Source: Nonomuraea angiospora (GTDB taxonomy: Bacteria > Actinomycetota > Actinomycetes > Streptosporangiales > Streptosporangiaceae). From it: 64,000 bases of DNA. The stretch covers positions 9,238,001 through 9,302,000 of the forward strand of contig NZ_JADBEK010000001.1 in NCBI RefSeq assembly GCF_014873145.1. Reading direction: 5' to 3'. The notes under the pieces were generated by a model. It made no database searches and was not told the origin of the DNA. It saw nothing but the letters and a program-made list of their open reading frames with translations. This document shows, in pieces, positions 24,222-32,388 of this stretch. How positions within the stretch are numbered: the stretch's first letter is position 1; every line of letters begins with the position of its first letter. The translations under genes were made by a program, and so were the position numbers.

Positions 24222-24907
24222 TCCATTTCGATAATGTCACCAAGGTCTACGCGAACCAGAACCGGCCCGCCCTCGACCACGTGTCCGTTGACGTGGACAA
24301 GGGCGAGTTCGTGTTCCTCGTCGGTCCCTCGGGATCAGGCAAGTCCACGTTCCTGCGTCTGGTCCTCAAGGAGGAGCGGCCCAACTCCGGTGCGATCCAT
24401 GTCGCCGGCAAGGACCTGGCCCGCCTCTCCAACTTCAAGGTGCCGCACCTGCGCCGCCGCATCGGCTGCGTGTTCCAGGACTTCAGGCTGCTCCCGAACA
24501 AGAACGTCTACGAAAACGTGGCGTTCGCCCTCGAGGTCATCGGAAAGCCCCGGCGGTTCATCCGCAAGGTGGTTCCCGAGGTCATCGAGCTGGTCGGCCT
24601 GGAAGGCAAGGCCCACCGCATGCCCGACGAGCTGTCCGGCGGCGAGCAGCAGCGCGTCGCCATGGCCCGCGCGTTCGTCAACCGGCCGATGATCCTGCTG
24701 GCCGACGAGCCCACGGGCAACATCGACCCCGCGACGAGCATCGGCATCATGAAGGTGCTCGACCGCATCAACAGGACTGGCACCACGGTCGTCATGGCCA
24801 CGCACGACGCGGCCATCGTCGACTCCATGCGCAAGCGCGTGGTGGAGCTGGAGGACGGCAAGATCGTCCGTGACCAGTCGCGTGGCGTCTACGGCCAGGC
24901 GTACTGA
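24218..24907 (+). CDS. ftsE: Cell division ATP-binding protein FtsE
   Basis: 229-residue ABC ATPase that works with FtsX at the divisome, coupling ATP hydrolysis to activation of peptidoglycan hydrolases. Motifs: Walker [11 protein letters not shown]-loop in [28 protein letters not shown] (an FtsE hallmark), signature [19 protein letters not shown], Walker [14 protein letters not shown] and H-loop MATHD. The GTG start yields [11 protein letters not shown], matching the family N-terminus. It is followed by ftsX after 20 nt. A four-codon leader ORF overlaps its start codon. Confidence 0.96.
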   Translation: MIHFDNVTKVYANQNRPALDHVSVDVDKGEFVFLVGPSGSGKSTFLRLVLKEERPNSGAIHVAGKDLARLSNFKVPHLRRRIGCVFQDFRLLPNKNVYENVAFALEVIGKPRRFIRKVVPEVIELVGLEGKAHRMPDELSGGEQQRVAMARAFVNRPMILLADEPTGNIDPATSIGIMKVLDRINRTGTTVVMATHDAAIVDSMRKRVVELEDGKIVRDQSRGVYGQAY

Positions 24908-24927
24908 CAGGGAGCTGCAGACAGAAC

Positions 24928-25839
24928 ATGCGGGCGAATTTCATCTTCTCCGAGGTCTGGATCGGCCTCCGTCGCAACCTGACCATGACGATCGCGGTGG
25001 TCATCACCGTTGCGGTCGGCATGGCGATGCTGGGCGTCGGCTTGATGATCAACGCCCAGGTCGGCATGATGAAGGGCTACTGGGACGACAAGGTCGAGGT
25101 CTCCGTCTACCTGTGCAGCAAGGGCACGGCCATGGAGACCTGCAAGGGCAAGGAGATCACCAAGGCCCAGACGCAGGCCCTCGACACCCTGATCAAGGGC
25201 ACTCCCGGGGTCAAGGAGGTGTTCTTCGAGGACCAGTCGGCGGCGTACCAGAACTTCCAGAAGATGTACGCCAACACCAACAAGGCCCTCGCGACCGCCA
25301 CCAAGGTCGAGGACATGCCGCAGTCGTTCCGGATCAAGGTGGCGGACCCGAACAACTACAAGTCCATCGTGCAGGCCATGCAGGGGCAGCCGGGCGTGTC
25401 GCAGGTCGTGGACCAGGCCCAGCTGGTCGGTCCCTTCTTCGAGATGCTCGACAAGCTCGCCTTCTACGCGCTCGCGGTGGCCATCATCCTGGTGCTGGCG
25501 GCGGCGCTCCTGATCGGCAACACGGTGCGGCTCTCGGCGTTCAACCGGCGTAGGGAGACGGGCATCATGCGCCTGGTCGGCGCGTCCAATCTCTACATCC
25601 AGCTCCCGTTCGTCATGGAAGGCGTCATCGCCGGCCTGATCGGCGGGGTGTTCGCGGCGGTCATCCTGATCGTCACGAAGGTCTTCCTCTTCGAGGAGCT
25701 CGGAAAGTACCTGGGCGACGCGACGGCGCAGCTGGGCTGGAACGATGTGGCCCAGACCATCACCATCACCATGGTCATCGGTGTGGTCATCTGTGTGCTG
25801 GCATCGTTCGTGACGCTCCGCCGCTACCTGAGGGTGTAG
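24928..25839 (+). CDS. ftsX: Cell division protein FtsX
   Basis: 303-residue membrane protein. Helix 1 (about 22-44) is followed by an extracytoplasmic domain (about 45-185) with a close cysteine pair (YLCSKGTAMETCKGK), then three helices (about 190-300). The short motif NRRRETGIMRLVGASNLYIQLPFVMEG is the conserved FtsX cytoplasmic loop. FtsX relays FtsE ATP hydrolysis to periplasmic hydrolase partners (RipC in mycobacteria). It follows ftsE directly and ends 22 nt before smpB, which has its own -10 box. Confidence 0.95.
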   Translation: MRANFIFSEVWIGLRRNLTMTIAVVITVAVGMAMLGVGLMINAQVGMMKGYWDDKVEVSVYLCSKGTAMETCKGKEITKAQTQALDTLIKGTPGVKEVFFEDQSAAYQNFQKMYANTNKALATATKVEDMPQSFRIKVADPNNYKSIVQAMQGQPGVSQVVDQAQLVGPFFEMLDKLAFYALAVAIILVLAAALLIGNTVRLSAFNRRRETGIMRLVGASNLYIQLPFVMEGVIAGLIGGVFAAVILIVTKVFLFEELGKYLGDATAQLGWNDVAQTITITMVIGVVICVLASFVTLRRYLRV

Positions 25840-25849
25840 GGAACGCCGG

Positions 25850-25855
25850 TAAAGT
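25850..25855 (+). promoter_or_regulatory. -10 box TAAAGT of smpB (leaderless)
   Basis: TAAAGT ends 6 nt before ATG 25862 and lies in the short gap after ftsX. No Shine-Dalgarno is present, so smpB is probably transcribed from its own leaderless promoter in addition to readthrough. Confidence 0.5.
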
Positions 25856-25861
25856 CGAAGC

Positions 25862-26329
25862 ATGCCACGTGAGACCGGGCGTAAGGTCATCGCCCAGAAC
25901 AAGCGTGCCAGGCACGACTACCTCCTCGAGGACACGTTCGAGGCGGGTCTCGTGCTGCAGGGCACCGAGGTGAAGTCGCTGCGCGAGGGCCGCGCCTCGC
26001 TCGTCGACGGCTACGCCAGCATCGACGGCGGCGAAGCGTGGCTGCTCAACGTCCACATCCCCGAATACTCCCAGGGGACGTGGACCAACCACGCCGCCCG
26101 CCGCAAGCGCAAGCTGCTGCTGAACCGCAAGGAGATCGACAAGCTCGCCGCCAAGACGAAGGAGGGCGGGCTCACGATCGTGCCGCTGACGCTCTACTTC
26201 AAGGACGGCAGGGCCAAGGTCGAGATCGCGCTCGCCCGGGGCAAGAAGGACTGGGACAAGCGGCAGTCGCTGGCCGAGCAGCAGGCGAAGCGGGAGATGG
26301 CCCGGGCCCTGCGGCACCGCAACCGATGA
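25862..26329 (+). CDS. smpB: SsrA-binding protein SmpB
   Basis: 155-residue RNA-binding protein that delivers tmRNA to stalled ribosomes for trans-translation. The OB-fold starts [37 protein letters not shown], with [18 protein letters not shown] and [16 protein letters not shown] following, and the tail [26 protein letters not shown] is the positively charged helix inserted in the mRNA channel. Its RNA partner ssrA lies 2.2 kb downstream on the same strand, as in many actinomycetes. The PBP-like lipoprotein gene starts 19 nt after its stop. Confidence 0.96.
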   Translation: MPRETGRKVIAQNKRARHDYLLEDTFEAGLVLQGTEVKSLREGRASLVDGYASIDGGEAWLLNVHIPEYSQGTWTNHAARRKRKLLLNRKEIDKLAAKTKEGGLTIVPLTLYFKDGRAKVEIALARGKKDWDKRQSLAEQQAKREMARALRHRNR

Positions 26330-26348
26330 GACGGCGGCACCGCACCCC

Positions 26349-28226
26349 ATGACACGCGCTCGCCGCATCCTCTCCGCGGCCGCCACCCTGGCGGTCGCGA
26401 GCACGACCCTGACCGGCTGCTTCGAGGAGCCCTCACCGCACGACGCGGTGCGGGACTTCCTCGTGGGCTGGCAGTCGGGCGACTACGAGCTCGCCGCCGG
26501 CCGCACCGACGGCGACCAGGCCACCGTGCGCAAGACGCTGTCCGACGCCAAGCTGGAGCTCGACGCGGCCTCCTTCCGCTTCAAGATCAAGAGCCTCAGC
26601 ATGACGGGCGAGGAGGCCAAGGCCGACTTCCGTGCCGAGGTCGACCTGGGGGAGAACAACCCCCTCTGGGAGTACGACGGGCTGCTCCCGCTCCACCTCG
26701 TGGACGGCACGTGGAAGGTGCGCTGGTCGCCTTCGGTGCTGCATCCACAGCTCAAGGAGGGGCAGCGGTTCGCCGTCGACACCGACCCGAGGCCGCGCAA
26801 GCCGATCGTCGACCGCACGAGCGAGCCGCTGCAGAGCAACACCACGTTCTACAGCGCGGGCGTCTACCCGGCCAAGCTCGGCGGCAGGGCGGAAGAGGTC
26901 GCCGCCAAGCTGTCCAAGATCACCGACTACGCGCAGGACCGCCTGCTGAGCCGCATCAGGTCGTCGCCGCCCGACAAGTTCGTGCCGCTGGTCACGTTCG
27001 GCCGCTCGCGCTACCAGACGATGCGGTCGAAGCTCGACGCCATCGACGGCATCGAGACCGTGCCGCAGGACCAGCCGGTCAACCCCGAGCCGCCCCAGCA
27101 GATCGTCGGCAGCGTCAGCGCGCTCACCCCCGAGACCGAACAGAAGCTCGGCGGGCCCGAGCGGGCCGGTGACTCGGTCGGCAGGAGCGGCCTCCAGCAG
27201 GCCTACCAGGATTATCTGACCGGTTCGACGCAGACCAAGGTGATCACGCTCGACCTCAAGACCGGCAAGCAGGTCGCCCTGCTGAAGGAGTGGCGGGGCC
27301 GGGAGAACGTCTCGGTGAAGACCACCATCGACCGGTCCGTCCAGGCGGCGGCCGAGCAGGCGCTGGGCGAGACGGAGGCGAGCCTGCTGGTGGCGGTGCA
27401 GCGCGACACCGGTCAGATCCTCGCGGTCGGGTCCCAGGGCGAGCTGACCCGGCAGAAGGACCTGAACCAGGAGATGGGCGCGCTGGCCGGCCGGTTCCCC
27501 GCCGGCACGGCGTTCTCGATCGTGGCCGCCGACGCGCTGCTCAAGAAGGGCGTCAGCCCGAAGCTGCGGCTGGCCTGCCCGGACGAGCGCACGGTCGGCG
27601 GCGCCAGGTTCGTGCAGGCCGCGGAGTCCACCGGGGTCGCGCCCTCGGCCACCTTCCAGGAAAACTTCGCCAAGGGCTGCGTCACCGCGCTGGCCTCGCT
27701 GGCCCGCCGCGTCACGGCCGGCGACCTGGCCGCGAGCGCCAAGGCGTTCGGCGTGGGCCAGCCGTGGCGGCTGCCGCTCAAGTCGTTCAGCGGCGCGCTG
27801 CCCCAGCTGGCCGGCGACGCCGACAAGGCCAAGGCCATCGCGGGCCAGAACGTCGAGGTCAGCCCGCTCAGCATGGCGTTGGTGGCCGCCGCGGTCGCCT
27901 CGGGCACCTGGCGCCCGCCGGTGCTGGTCACCGACCCCAAGTCGGCCGACCCGACGGCGGAGGCGGCGCAGGTCCCGCAGCCCGCCCCCGTACCCGTCGA
28001 CCCCAGCGTCCTGCCGACGCTGAAGCGGATGATGGGGGCCGGCGCGACCGGCACGCCCGCCCAGGCGGGCAAGGGCAGGGTCTACGGCGTGACGGCCACG
28101 GCAGGCAACCAGCTGAAGTGGTTCGTGGGCTGGCAGGGGGACGTGGCGGTCGCCGTGCTGGCGCGAAACCACGACGCCGGAGCGGTCGCGGGCAGCTTTT
28201 TCTCGGCCCTTCGAGACTCTCCGTGA
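26349..28226 (+). CDS. Penicillin-binding-protein-like lipoprotein lacking catalytic motifs
   Basis: 625-residue lipoprotein (lipobox TLTGC, Cys24). It has a MecA_N/NTF2-like domain (about 27-140), a dimerisation-like region (150-310) and a transpeptidase-like fold (about 320-620). In active class B PBPs the fold carries SxxK, SxN and KTG. At the equivalent places here are PAGTAFS (384-390), KGCV (442-445) and TATAGN (582-587), so the nucleophile, the SxN asparagine and the KTG lysine all appear lost. It may therefore be a pseudoenzyme with a structural or beta-lactam-sensing role. The ORF is intact with normal codon usage. It follows smpB by 19 nt in the same transcript direction. Confidence 0.82.
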   Translation: MTRARRILSAAATLAVASTTLTGCFEEPSPHDAVRDFLVGWQSGDYELAAGRTDGDQATVRKTLSDAKLELDAASFRFKIKSLSMTGEEAKADFRAEVDLGENNPLWEYDGLLPLHLVDGTWKVRWSPSVLHPQLKEGQRFAVDTDPRPRKPIVDRTSEPLQSNTTFYSAGVYPAKLGGRAEEVAAKLSKITDYAQDRLLSRIRSSPPDKFVPLVTFGRSRYQTMRSKLDAIDGIETVPQDQPVNPEPPQQIVGSVSALTPETEQKLGGPERAGDSVGRSGLQQAYQDYLTGSTQTKVITLDLKTGKQVALLKEWRGRENVSVKTTIDRSVQAAAEQALGETEASLLVAVQRDTGQILAVGSQGELTRQKDLNQEMGALAGRFPAGTAFSIVAADALLKKGVSPKLRLACPDERTVGGARFVQAAESTGVAPSATFQENFAKGCVTALASLARRVTAGDLAASAKAFGVGQPWRLPLKSFSGALPQLAGDADKAKAIAGQNVEVSPLSMALVAAAVASGTWRPPVLVTDPKSADPTAEAAQVPQPAPVPVDPSVLPTLKRMMGAGATGTPAQAGKGRVYGVTATAGNQLKWFVGWQGDVAVAVLARNHDAGAVAGSFFSALRDSP

Positions 28227-28274
28227 AATTGTCGTCACACTGAGCAACCATCCGAGGGTCCGGCTGCGTCTTAC

Positions 28275-28356
28275 TGAGTGACTGGACCCGCTCGGGGGGT
28301 TGCGGATCCAGTCGCCGTGATGAGACAGGACTTCATCTCGGGGGAAGTCCTGCCGT
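28275..28356 (-). ncRNA. 6C-like small RNA (two hairpins with C-rich loops)
   Basis: On the minus strand two strong stems carry cytosine-run loops. Stem 1 pairs 28344-28352 with 28326-28334 (9 bp) around a loop with five consecutive C. Stem 2 pairs 28302-28313 with 28280-28291 (GACTGGA and GCGG helices with one bulged position) around AACCCCCCGA. Two hairpins with loops of about six C define the actinobacterial 6C RNA family. No clear minus-strand promoter was seen, and on the plus strand the same DNA would be the structured 3' UTR of the preceding operon. The assignment is by pattern only. Confidence 0.45.
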
Positions 28357-28383
28357 CCGGACCGGCTCGACCCTGCCGGTCGG

Positions 28384-28427
28384 CCCCCGGGAGCGTGCGC
28401 CGCTGAGCCGCGCTCCCGGGGGTTTCG
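28384..28427 (+). terminator. Strong intrinsic terminator after the PBP-like gene
   Basis: A perfect 12-bp stem (CCCCCGGGAGCG and CGCTCCCGGGGG, 15-nt loop) is followed by TTT. Two additional hairpins (28280-28313 and 28326-28352) and a 7-bp hairpin (28360-28381) precede it. It should end the smpB operon transcript before ssrA. Confidence 0.85.
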
Positions 28428-28467
28428 TCATGGGGAATCAAGTTGGCGTTGGGGGCGTTGTTCCCTG

Positions 28468-28498
28468 TAGATTCTTGTTGCTCACCTCCTCGGAGGTG
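28468..28498 (+). promoter_or_regulatory. Candidate ssrA promoter and leader hairpin
   Basis: TAGATT (28468-28473) is a plausible -10 about 40 nt before the mature tmRNA, with TTGGCG (28443-28448) as a weak -35 at 19 nt. A perfect hairpin CACCTC-CTCG-GAGGTG (28483-28498) lies in the precursor leader and may guide RNase processing. Confidence 0.45.
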
Positions 28499-28514
28499 TG
28501 TTGACAACTGCACA

Positions 28515-28895
28515 GGGGGTGACTGGCTTCGACTTCGACTTTGCAAGCCAGGTGAAGCGGGCCGAGGACTGCGGACATAACCTCGTTAATCCTGTGACCG
28601 CAAACAACAAGTGCCAATTCCAAGCGCACTGTGGCTGCCCAGGATTCCCTGGGCCTCGCTGCCTAAGTAGCGAAACCACTGTCAGCCCGGGAGTGCCTTC
28701 GGCCCGGTGTCTGGCATCGTTAGAAGGCTCAACCGCTCGACCCGGCCACGGGGGAGAGCGGGAAATCAAACAGTGGCTGGGCCCGTCGGCGACTCGCCTG
28801 CGTGATCGCCGGGGCCGAGAAAAGCACAGCAGGCTGCGCCCGGAGAAGCCCTGACTTGGGGTTGAAGGACGCGGGTTCGATTCCCGCCACCTCCA
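28515..28895 (+). ncRNA. ssrA: Transfer-messenger RNA
   Basis: About 381 nt. The 5' end GGGGGTGACTGG pairs with CACCTCC at the 3' end (28888-28894) to form the acceptor stem, followed by discriminator A28895; CCA is not encoded. The T arm GCGGGTTCGATTCCCGC lies at 28871-28887. The tag reading frame starts with resume codon GCC 28613 and ends at TAA 28664-28666, giving ANSKRTVAAQDSLGLAA, which begins like the Streptomyces tag ANTKRD and ends in the required LAA degron. tmRNA rescues stalled ribosomes with SmpB, encoded 2.2 kb upstream. A terminator follows at 28906. Confidence 0.95.
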
Positions 28896-28905
28896 CATCA
28901 CCAGA

Positions 28906-28949
28906 CCGCCTCTGCACTGCCGGATCTCGGCAGGCAGGGGCGGTTTTCG
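28906..28949 (+). terminator. ssrA terminator
   Basis: Stem CCGCCTCTG (28906-28914) with CAGGGGCGG (28935-28943, one G-U pair), an inner CTGCC/GGCAG helix, and a TTTT tract. It begins 11 nt after the tmRNA 3' end. Confidence 0.85.
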
Positions 28950-29099
28950 TGTTCATGGAGCCGGAGCCCGGTGGTTCCGGTGACAAGTAGGTGCTCCAGC
29001 ACAATTGGTACCGCTGACACCGCAGACCGTAACCAACGCGTGTTTTAGATGTGCTTAGGTGGGTCTCTGACATTTTGCGTGCCGGAGTGAGGGTAAAGG
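28950..29099. other. Intergenic region after ssrA
   Basis: 150 nt without a coding frame or recognisable RNA. It is AT-richer than average near 29035-29060. The region downstream of tmRNA is a common integration site for mobile elements, but no repeated attachment sequence was seen here. Confidence 0.5.
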
Positions 29100-29963
29100 G
29101 TGTCAAGGTACGGCTGGCGTCACTCGGTGTTCGCGCCTGTGGTGGGCCTGGTGTTCTCCGCGCTGCTGATGGCGGCCGGAATGGTGGAGGCGTTGCTGGT
29201 GTCCGTGGGCGCGACCACGGCCCCTGTGGCAGCGGAGCTGGTGGTCACGCTGATCATCGCGGTGTTCCTGACCGCGGTGCTCAGGATCGTCAGGGCCGTG
29301 CCGGACATCCGGCGGGAGAACGCCGCGACGGCCCAGGCCGTGGCGAACGTCCAGGCGGTGAAGCCGACCGACGACACACTGGTGGCGCGGCGGCTCAAGC
29401 TGTTCAAGGAGGCGGCCGAGGCGGGGAACGACTGCGAGGCGGTGCTCAGCGCCCGGTCCGCGCTGGACGAGAGCGAGATGGCCAACAAGCACCACATCGA
29501 CCACGCGCTCATCTGGGCGCTGCCGGTCTTCGGGTTCATCGGCACCGCGCTGACGATGGGCGCGATGGTCAACTCGTTCTCGAACGCCCTGGACCGCGAG
29601 GGCGACCCCGGGGCGCTGATCGCCGCGCTCAAGCAGCACGTGCTGCCCGAGCTGGCCTCCGCGTTCGGCGTGACGCTGGTCGCGCTGTTCCTGAGCGTGC
29701 TGGCGTTCGGCGCGATGGCCCTGGTCGAGCGGTCCGAGCGGGCCGGCGTGGTGGCCGCCGACGAGGTGTTCCTGATCTACATCGCGCGGCTGCCCGCCAA
29801 GCAGGCGGCCCCCGCCATGCACGGGCTCACCCAGGAGCTGGCCCAGTCCAGGGGCCGGACCGAGGAGCTCGTCAAGGGCCTGGACGCGCTGCGTACGGCG
29901 GTGGAGCGGCTGAGCGCGGCCGAGAGCCGCCCGCAGAAGTACACGCTGGTGAGGGAGCCGTGA
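29100..29963 (+). CDS. MotA/TolQ/ExbB-like proton-channel protein
   Basis: 287-residue membrane protein with four helices: about 10-33, 45-64, 137-160 and 185-213, separated by a cytoplasmic helical region. The third and fourth helices (IWALPVFGFIGTALTMGAMVNSF; LPELASAFGVTLVALFLSVLAFGAMALVERSERA) match the proton-channel signature of ExbB/TolQ/MotA. The C-terminal 70 residues are helical (ARLPAKQAAPAMHGLTQELAQSRGRTEELVKGLDALRTAVERL), likely a coiled coil. GTG 29100 gives MSRYGW. It overlaps the next gene by GTGA. Actinomycetes have no outer membrane or flagella here, so it probably powers another envelope process; see the partner gene. Confidence 0.75.
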   Translation: MSRYGWRHSVFAPVVGLVFSALLMAAGMVEALLVSVGATTAPVAAELVVTLIIAVFLTAVLRIVRAVPDIRRENAATAQAVANVQAVKPTDDTLVARRLKLFKEAAEAGNDCEAVLSARSALDESEMANKHHIDHALIWALPVFGFIGTALTMGAMVNSFSNALDREGDPGALIAALKQHVLPELASAFGVTLVALFLSVLAFGAMALVERSERAGVVAADEVFLIYIARLPAKQAAPAMHGLTQELAQSRGRTEELVKGLDALRTAVERLSAAESRPQKYTLVREP

Positions 29964-30565
29964 GAAGGCGGCCGACCCGATCGTTCGCCCCGCCGCTCGA
30001 TCTGCGCTTCATCGACCTGTTCATGGCCATCGTCCTGGCGCTGTCGTTCGTCGCGATCATGCTGACCGTCGTGGCGCGGATGCTCCCGACGGACACCCCC
30101 TCGACCCCTCCGCGCCAGGAGAGGAGTGTCGCCCAGCTGAAGAAGCAGCTCGACGCGGCCGTGGAGGCCAAGCGCAAGGCCGAGACGGAGCTGCGTACCA
30201 CGCAGCGGCAGATCGCCGACCAGACCGCCTTCGCGCTGCCCTGGTGGCTGATCGGGTTCTGCGCCCTGCTCGGCGTGCTGGCCGTGTTCATGGGCTGGCG
30301 GATCCGGCTGTGGAACAACGGGAACCTGCCGCGCCTGCGAAGCTGGCTGCTGGTCACCCTGGTGGTGGCCGTGGTCACGGCGGTGATCAGGTCGATGGGC
30401 GACGGTGACGGCTATCTGCTGCTCGCCGAGATCCCCTGGTGGGCCGCCGACGCGCTCTGTCTCGGGCTGCTGCTGGTCTCGTACGTGCTGATCTCCGTCA
30501 TCCGGGAGAGCCACGCCACGCTCGGCCAGATCAAGGCCCGCTCGGCGCGCACCGAAGCCCGGTAA
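29960..30565 (+). CDS. Four-helix membrane partner of the proton-channel protein
   Basis: 201-residue membrane protein from GTG 29960 (GTGA overlap, RBS GAGGGAG). Helix 1 (about 17-40) has an acidic residue at its edge (LDLRFIDLFMAIVLALSFVAIML, Asp19), reminiscent of the ion-carrying Asp of ExbD/MotB. A coiled coil follows (about 52-85, VAQLKKQLDAAVEAKRKAETELRTTQRQ), then three more helices. ExbD/MotB have only one helix, so this is not a standard partner. I do not recognise a named family. Coupled translation strongly suggests a complex with the ExbB-like protein. Confidence 0.6.
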   Translation: MRRRPTRSFAPPLDLRFIDLFMAIVLALSFVAIMLTVVARMLPTDTPSTPPRQERSVAQLKKQLDAAVEAKRKAETELRTTQRQIADQTAFALPWWLIGFCALLGVLAVFMGWRIRLWNNGNLPRLRSWLLVTLVVAVVTAVIRSMGDGDGYLLLAEIPWWAADALCLGLLLVSYVLISVIRESHATLGQIKARSARTEAR

Positions 30566-30572
30566 ATACCGT
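30559..30572. promoter_or_regulatory. Palindrome CCGGTAAATACCGT over a stop codon
   Basis: CGGTA-AA-TACCG is a perfect inverted repeat that includes the TAA stop (30563-30565). It matches the palindrome at 6680-6693 in 13 of 14 positions. Confidence 0.3.
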
Positions 30573-30715
30573 CGCATCGGTGCGAAAGGCCCGGTAAGGT
30601 CCGGACCAGACTGGCCGCGGGACTCAGGTACGACTTCCGGAACCCGCCTTTACCGCGATGCTTCGCAGCTCGTGCCCCCATTCCCCGGCCAGTCCGCCGA
30701 TCCCCGGGGGAGCCC

Positions 30716-31317
30716 ATGGAGACCTACGCCGACCTCATCGAGTGCGATGACGTCCTGATCTTCGCGAACGCGGCCATGACCTCCACCGGCCAGCGCGAGT
30801 TCCACGGCACGGCCGGCGAGCAGCGGCTCTCCCTCGACTTCCTGCACCGCTACGTCCAGGGCAACTATCCCGACCTGTACGCCGCCTCGCTGGCGCTCGA
30901 CCTCAACGACCACAACGCCGCCCTGATCATCGCCAACCTGCTGAGCGGGCACGCGGGCGACGGCCGGCTGATCGCGCCGTCGGACTGGCGGGCGAGGTGC
31001 TGCGCGTCTGGCGGCGAAAGCTCGATCCTGGAGGCCAGGCGGGCATCGTGTACGTCAACTCGGTCTACGACGCCGACCGGCTCGCCGCAGGATGGCCCGG
31101 CGGGTGGCCAAGAACCGGCTCGTGTTCCTGCCGCTGCACCTGGCCGTGGAGGGCTACCTCGCGATGCACTTCGGCGCCCCCGTGATCGCGTGGGAGGAGT
31201 GGTCGCGGCAGGCCCTCGCCCACGGGTTGTCCCCCTGTTCCGAGGAGGCCTACGCCAGGGCGGAGGTGCGCGGGCTGGACGACGCGCTCAAGATCTTCGA
31301 GATCCACCCGAGCCGCG
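30716..31317 (+). pseudogene. Decayed hypothetical gene, 5' part (frameshifted)
   Basis: An ORF starts METYADLIECDDVLIFANAAM after GGGGGAG (8 nt before ATG). Its coherent reading jumps frame near 30985 (to GEVLRVWRRKLDPGGQAGIVYVNSVYDADRLAA) and again near 31090 (to MARRVAKNRLVFLPLHLAVEGYLAMHFGAPVIAWEEW...LKIFEIHPSRA). The pieces join into one helical protein of about 200 residues of unknown family. At about 31317 the sequence switches abruptly to tnpB, and the rest of the gene resumes after the element at 32427. Two frameshifts plus insertion make it a pseudogene. Confidence 0.7.
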
Positions 31318-32388
31318 CAGGCCGTCCTCAGGACGTACTTCCAGGGGTGGAAGAACTGCTGGCAGGGCCGGGCCGAGGCGCCGGCGTTCAAGGGCCGCTT
31401 GCGATCGGTGATGGCAGTGGACATTCCGCAGGGCCGGGACCTGTGTGTCACGCGGGCGCACCGCCGCTGGGGCATGGTCACTGTTCCCAAGGTCGGCCGG
31501 GTCCGGTTCCGCTGGACCAAGGACGTGCCCGTCGGCAAACAGGCCGATGCCGGCAACCGGATCACCGGTGCCCGGCTGGTCAAGGACGCGCTCGGCTGGC
31601 ACATCGCCTTCCGCATCCAGACCATCGTCACCAAGCCCGAGCCCCACCAGGGGCCGGACGTCGGCATCGATGCCGGAGTGGCCGTGCCGCTGGCCCTGTC
31701 GGATGGCAACCATCACACCCACGAGAAATGGAAGGTCACCAAGGACAAGCCGAACGCCTGGCTGACCGGCAAGGAACAGGCCACGCTGCTGGCTCTGGAG
31801 CGGCGGGCGGCCCACCGCAAGAGCTTGCGCAAGCCTGGCGAGCGCACCTCGCGCCGGCTACGGGCCACCTATGACCAGATCGCGCGCCTGCGTGCAAGAG
31901 CCAAGCGCCGGGCGATCGACTGGCAGCACCAGACCACCACCGAGATCGCCCGCACCTATGGCGTCATCGTGGTGGAGGATCTGCTCATCACGAACATGAC
32001 CAAGAGCGCCAGGGGCACCGTGGAGAACCCGGGGACGAACGTCGCGCAAAAGGCCGGCCTGAACCGCTCCATCAGTCAGGAGGCATGGGGCCGCACTGTG
32101 ACGATGCTGACGTACAAGGCCGAACGCTATGGCGGCGCGCTGCACAAGGTTGCCGCTGCGGGCACTTCCCTGCGCTGCTCGGCCTGCGGGTTCACCATCC
32201 CGGGCAGCCGGGAGAGCCAGGCCGTGTTCGTGTGCAAGAACCCGGGCTGCGGCTGGTCCGGCAATGCCGACCACAACGCCGCCCGCAACACCTTGCATCG
32301 GTATCGGATGGGCCTTGCGCTCGTCCCGGCTGCCGGGAGGGCAGTCGTCAGGCGCGCCGGCCGCGTCAAGCCCGCCACCGTAAGGTAG
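31318..32388 (+). pseudogene. tnpB: TnpB RNA-guided nuclease, 5'-truncated
   Basis: 356 codons open from CAG 31318, but the normal N-terminal 50-60 residues and a proper start are missing; the first in-frame starts are TTG 31399 and ATG 31411. The remaining part reads QAVLRTYFQGWKNCWQGRAEAPAFKGR, then the RuvC-like domain with all three catalytic acids: Asp in GIDAGV (codon 31669), Glu in VVEDLL (31975) and Asp in ADHNAA (32269). The zinc ribbon CSACGF...CKNPGCGW is intact. TnpB cleaves DNA guided by RNA from the element right end. Loss of the N-terminus probably abolishes activity. Confidence 0.8.

Noticed and set aside
28501..28506. TTGACA just before tmRNA as its -35
   Set aside because: It is only 9 nt before the mature 5' end, so no promoter could use it to start upstream of the tmRNA.
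28861..28895. A tRNA-like T arm and acceptor end
   Set aside because: It is the 3' end of tmRNA: the acceptor pairs with 28515-28521 and the tag frame lies between.
28896..29099. A prophage or integrative element at the tmRNA 3' end
   Set aside because: No integrase, no repeat of the tmRNA 3' end downstream, and normal composition in the following genes.
29100..30565. A Zorya (ZorAB) defence locus
   Set aside because: The first protein lacks the long ZorA tail, the partner has four helices and no OmpA-like domain, and no zorC, zorD or zorE genes follow.
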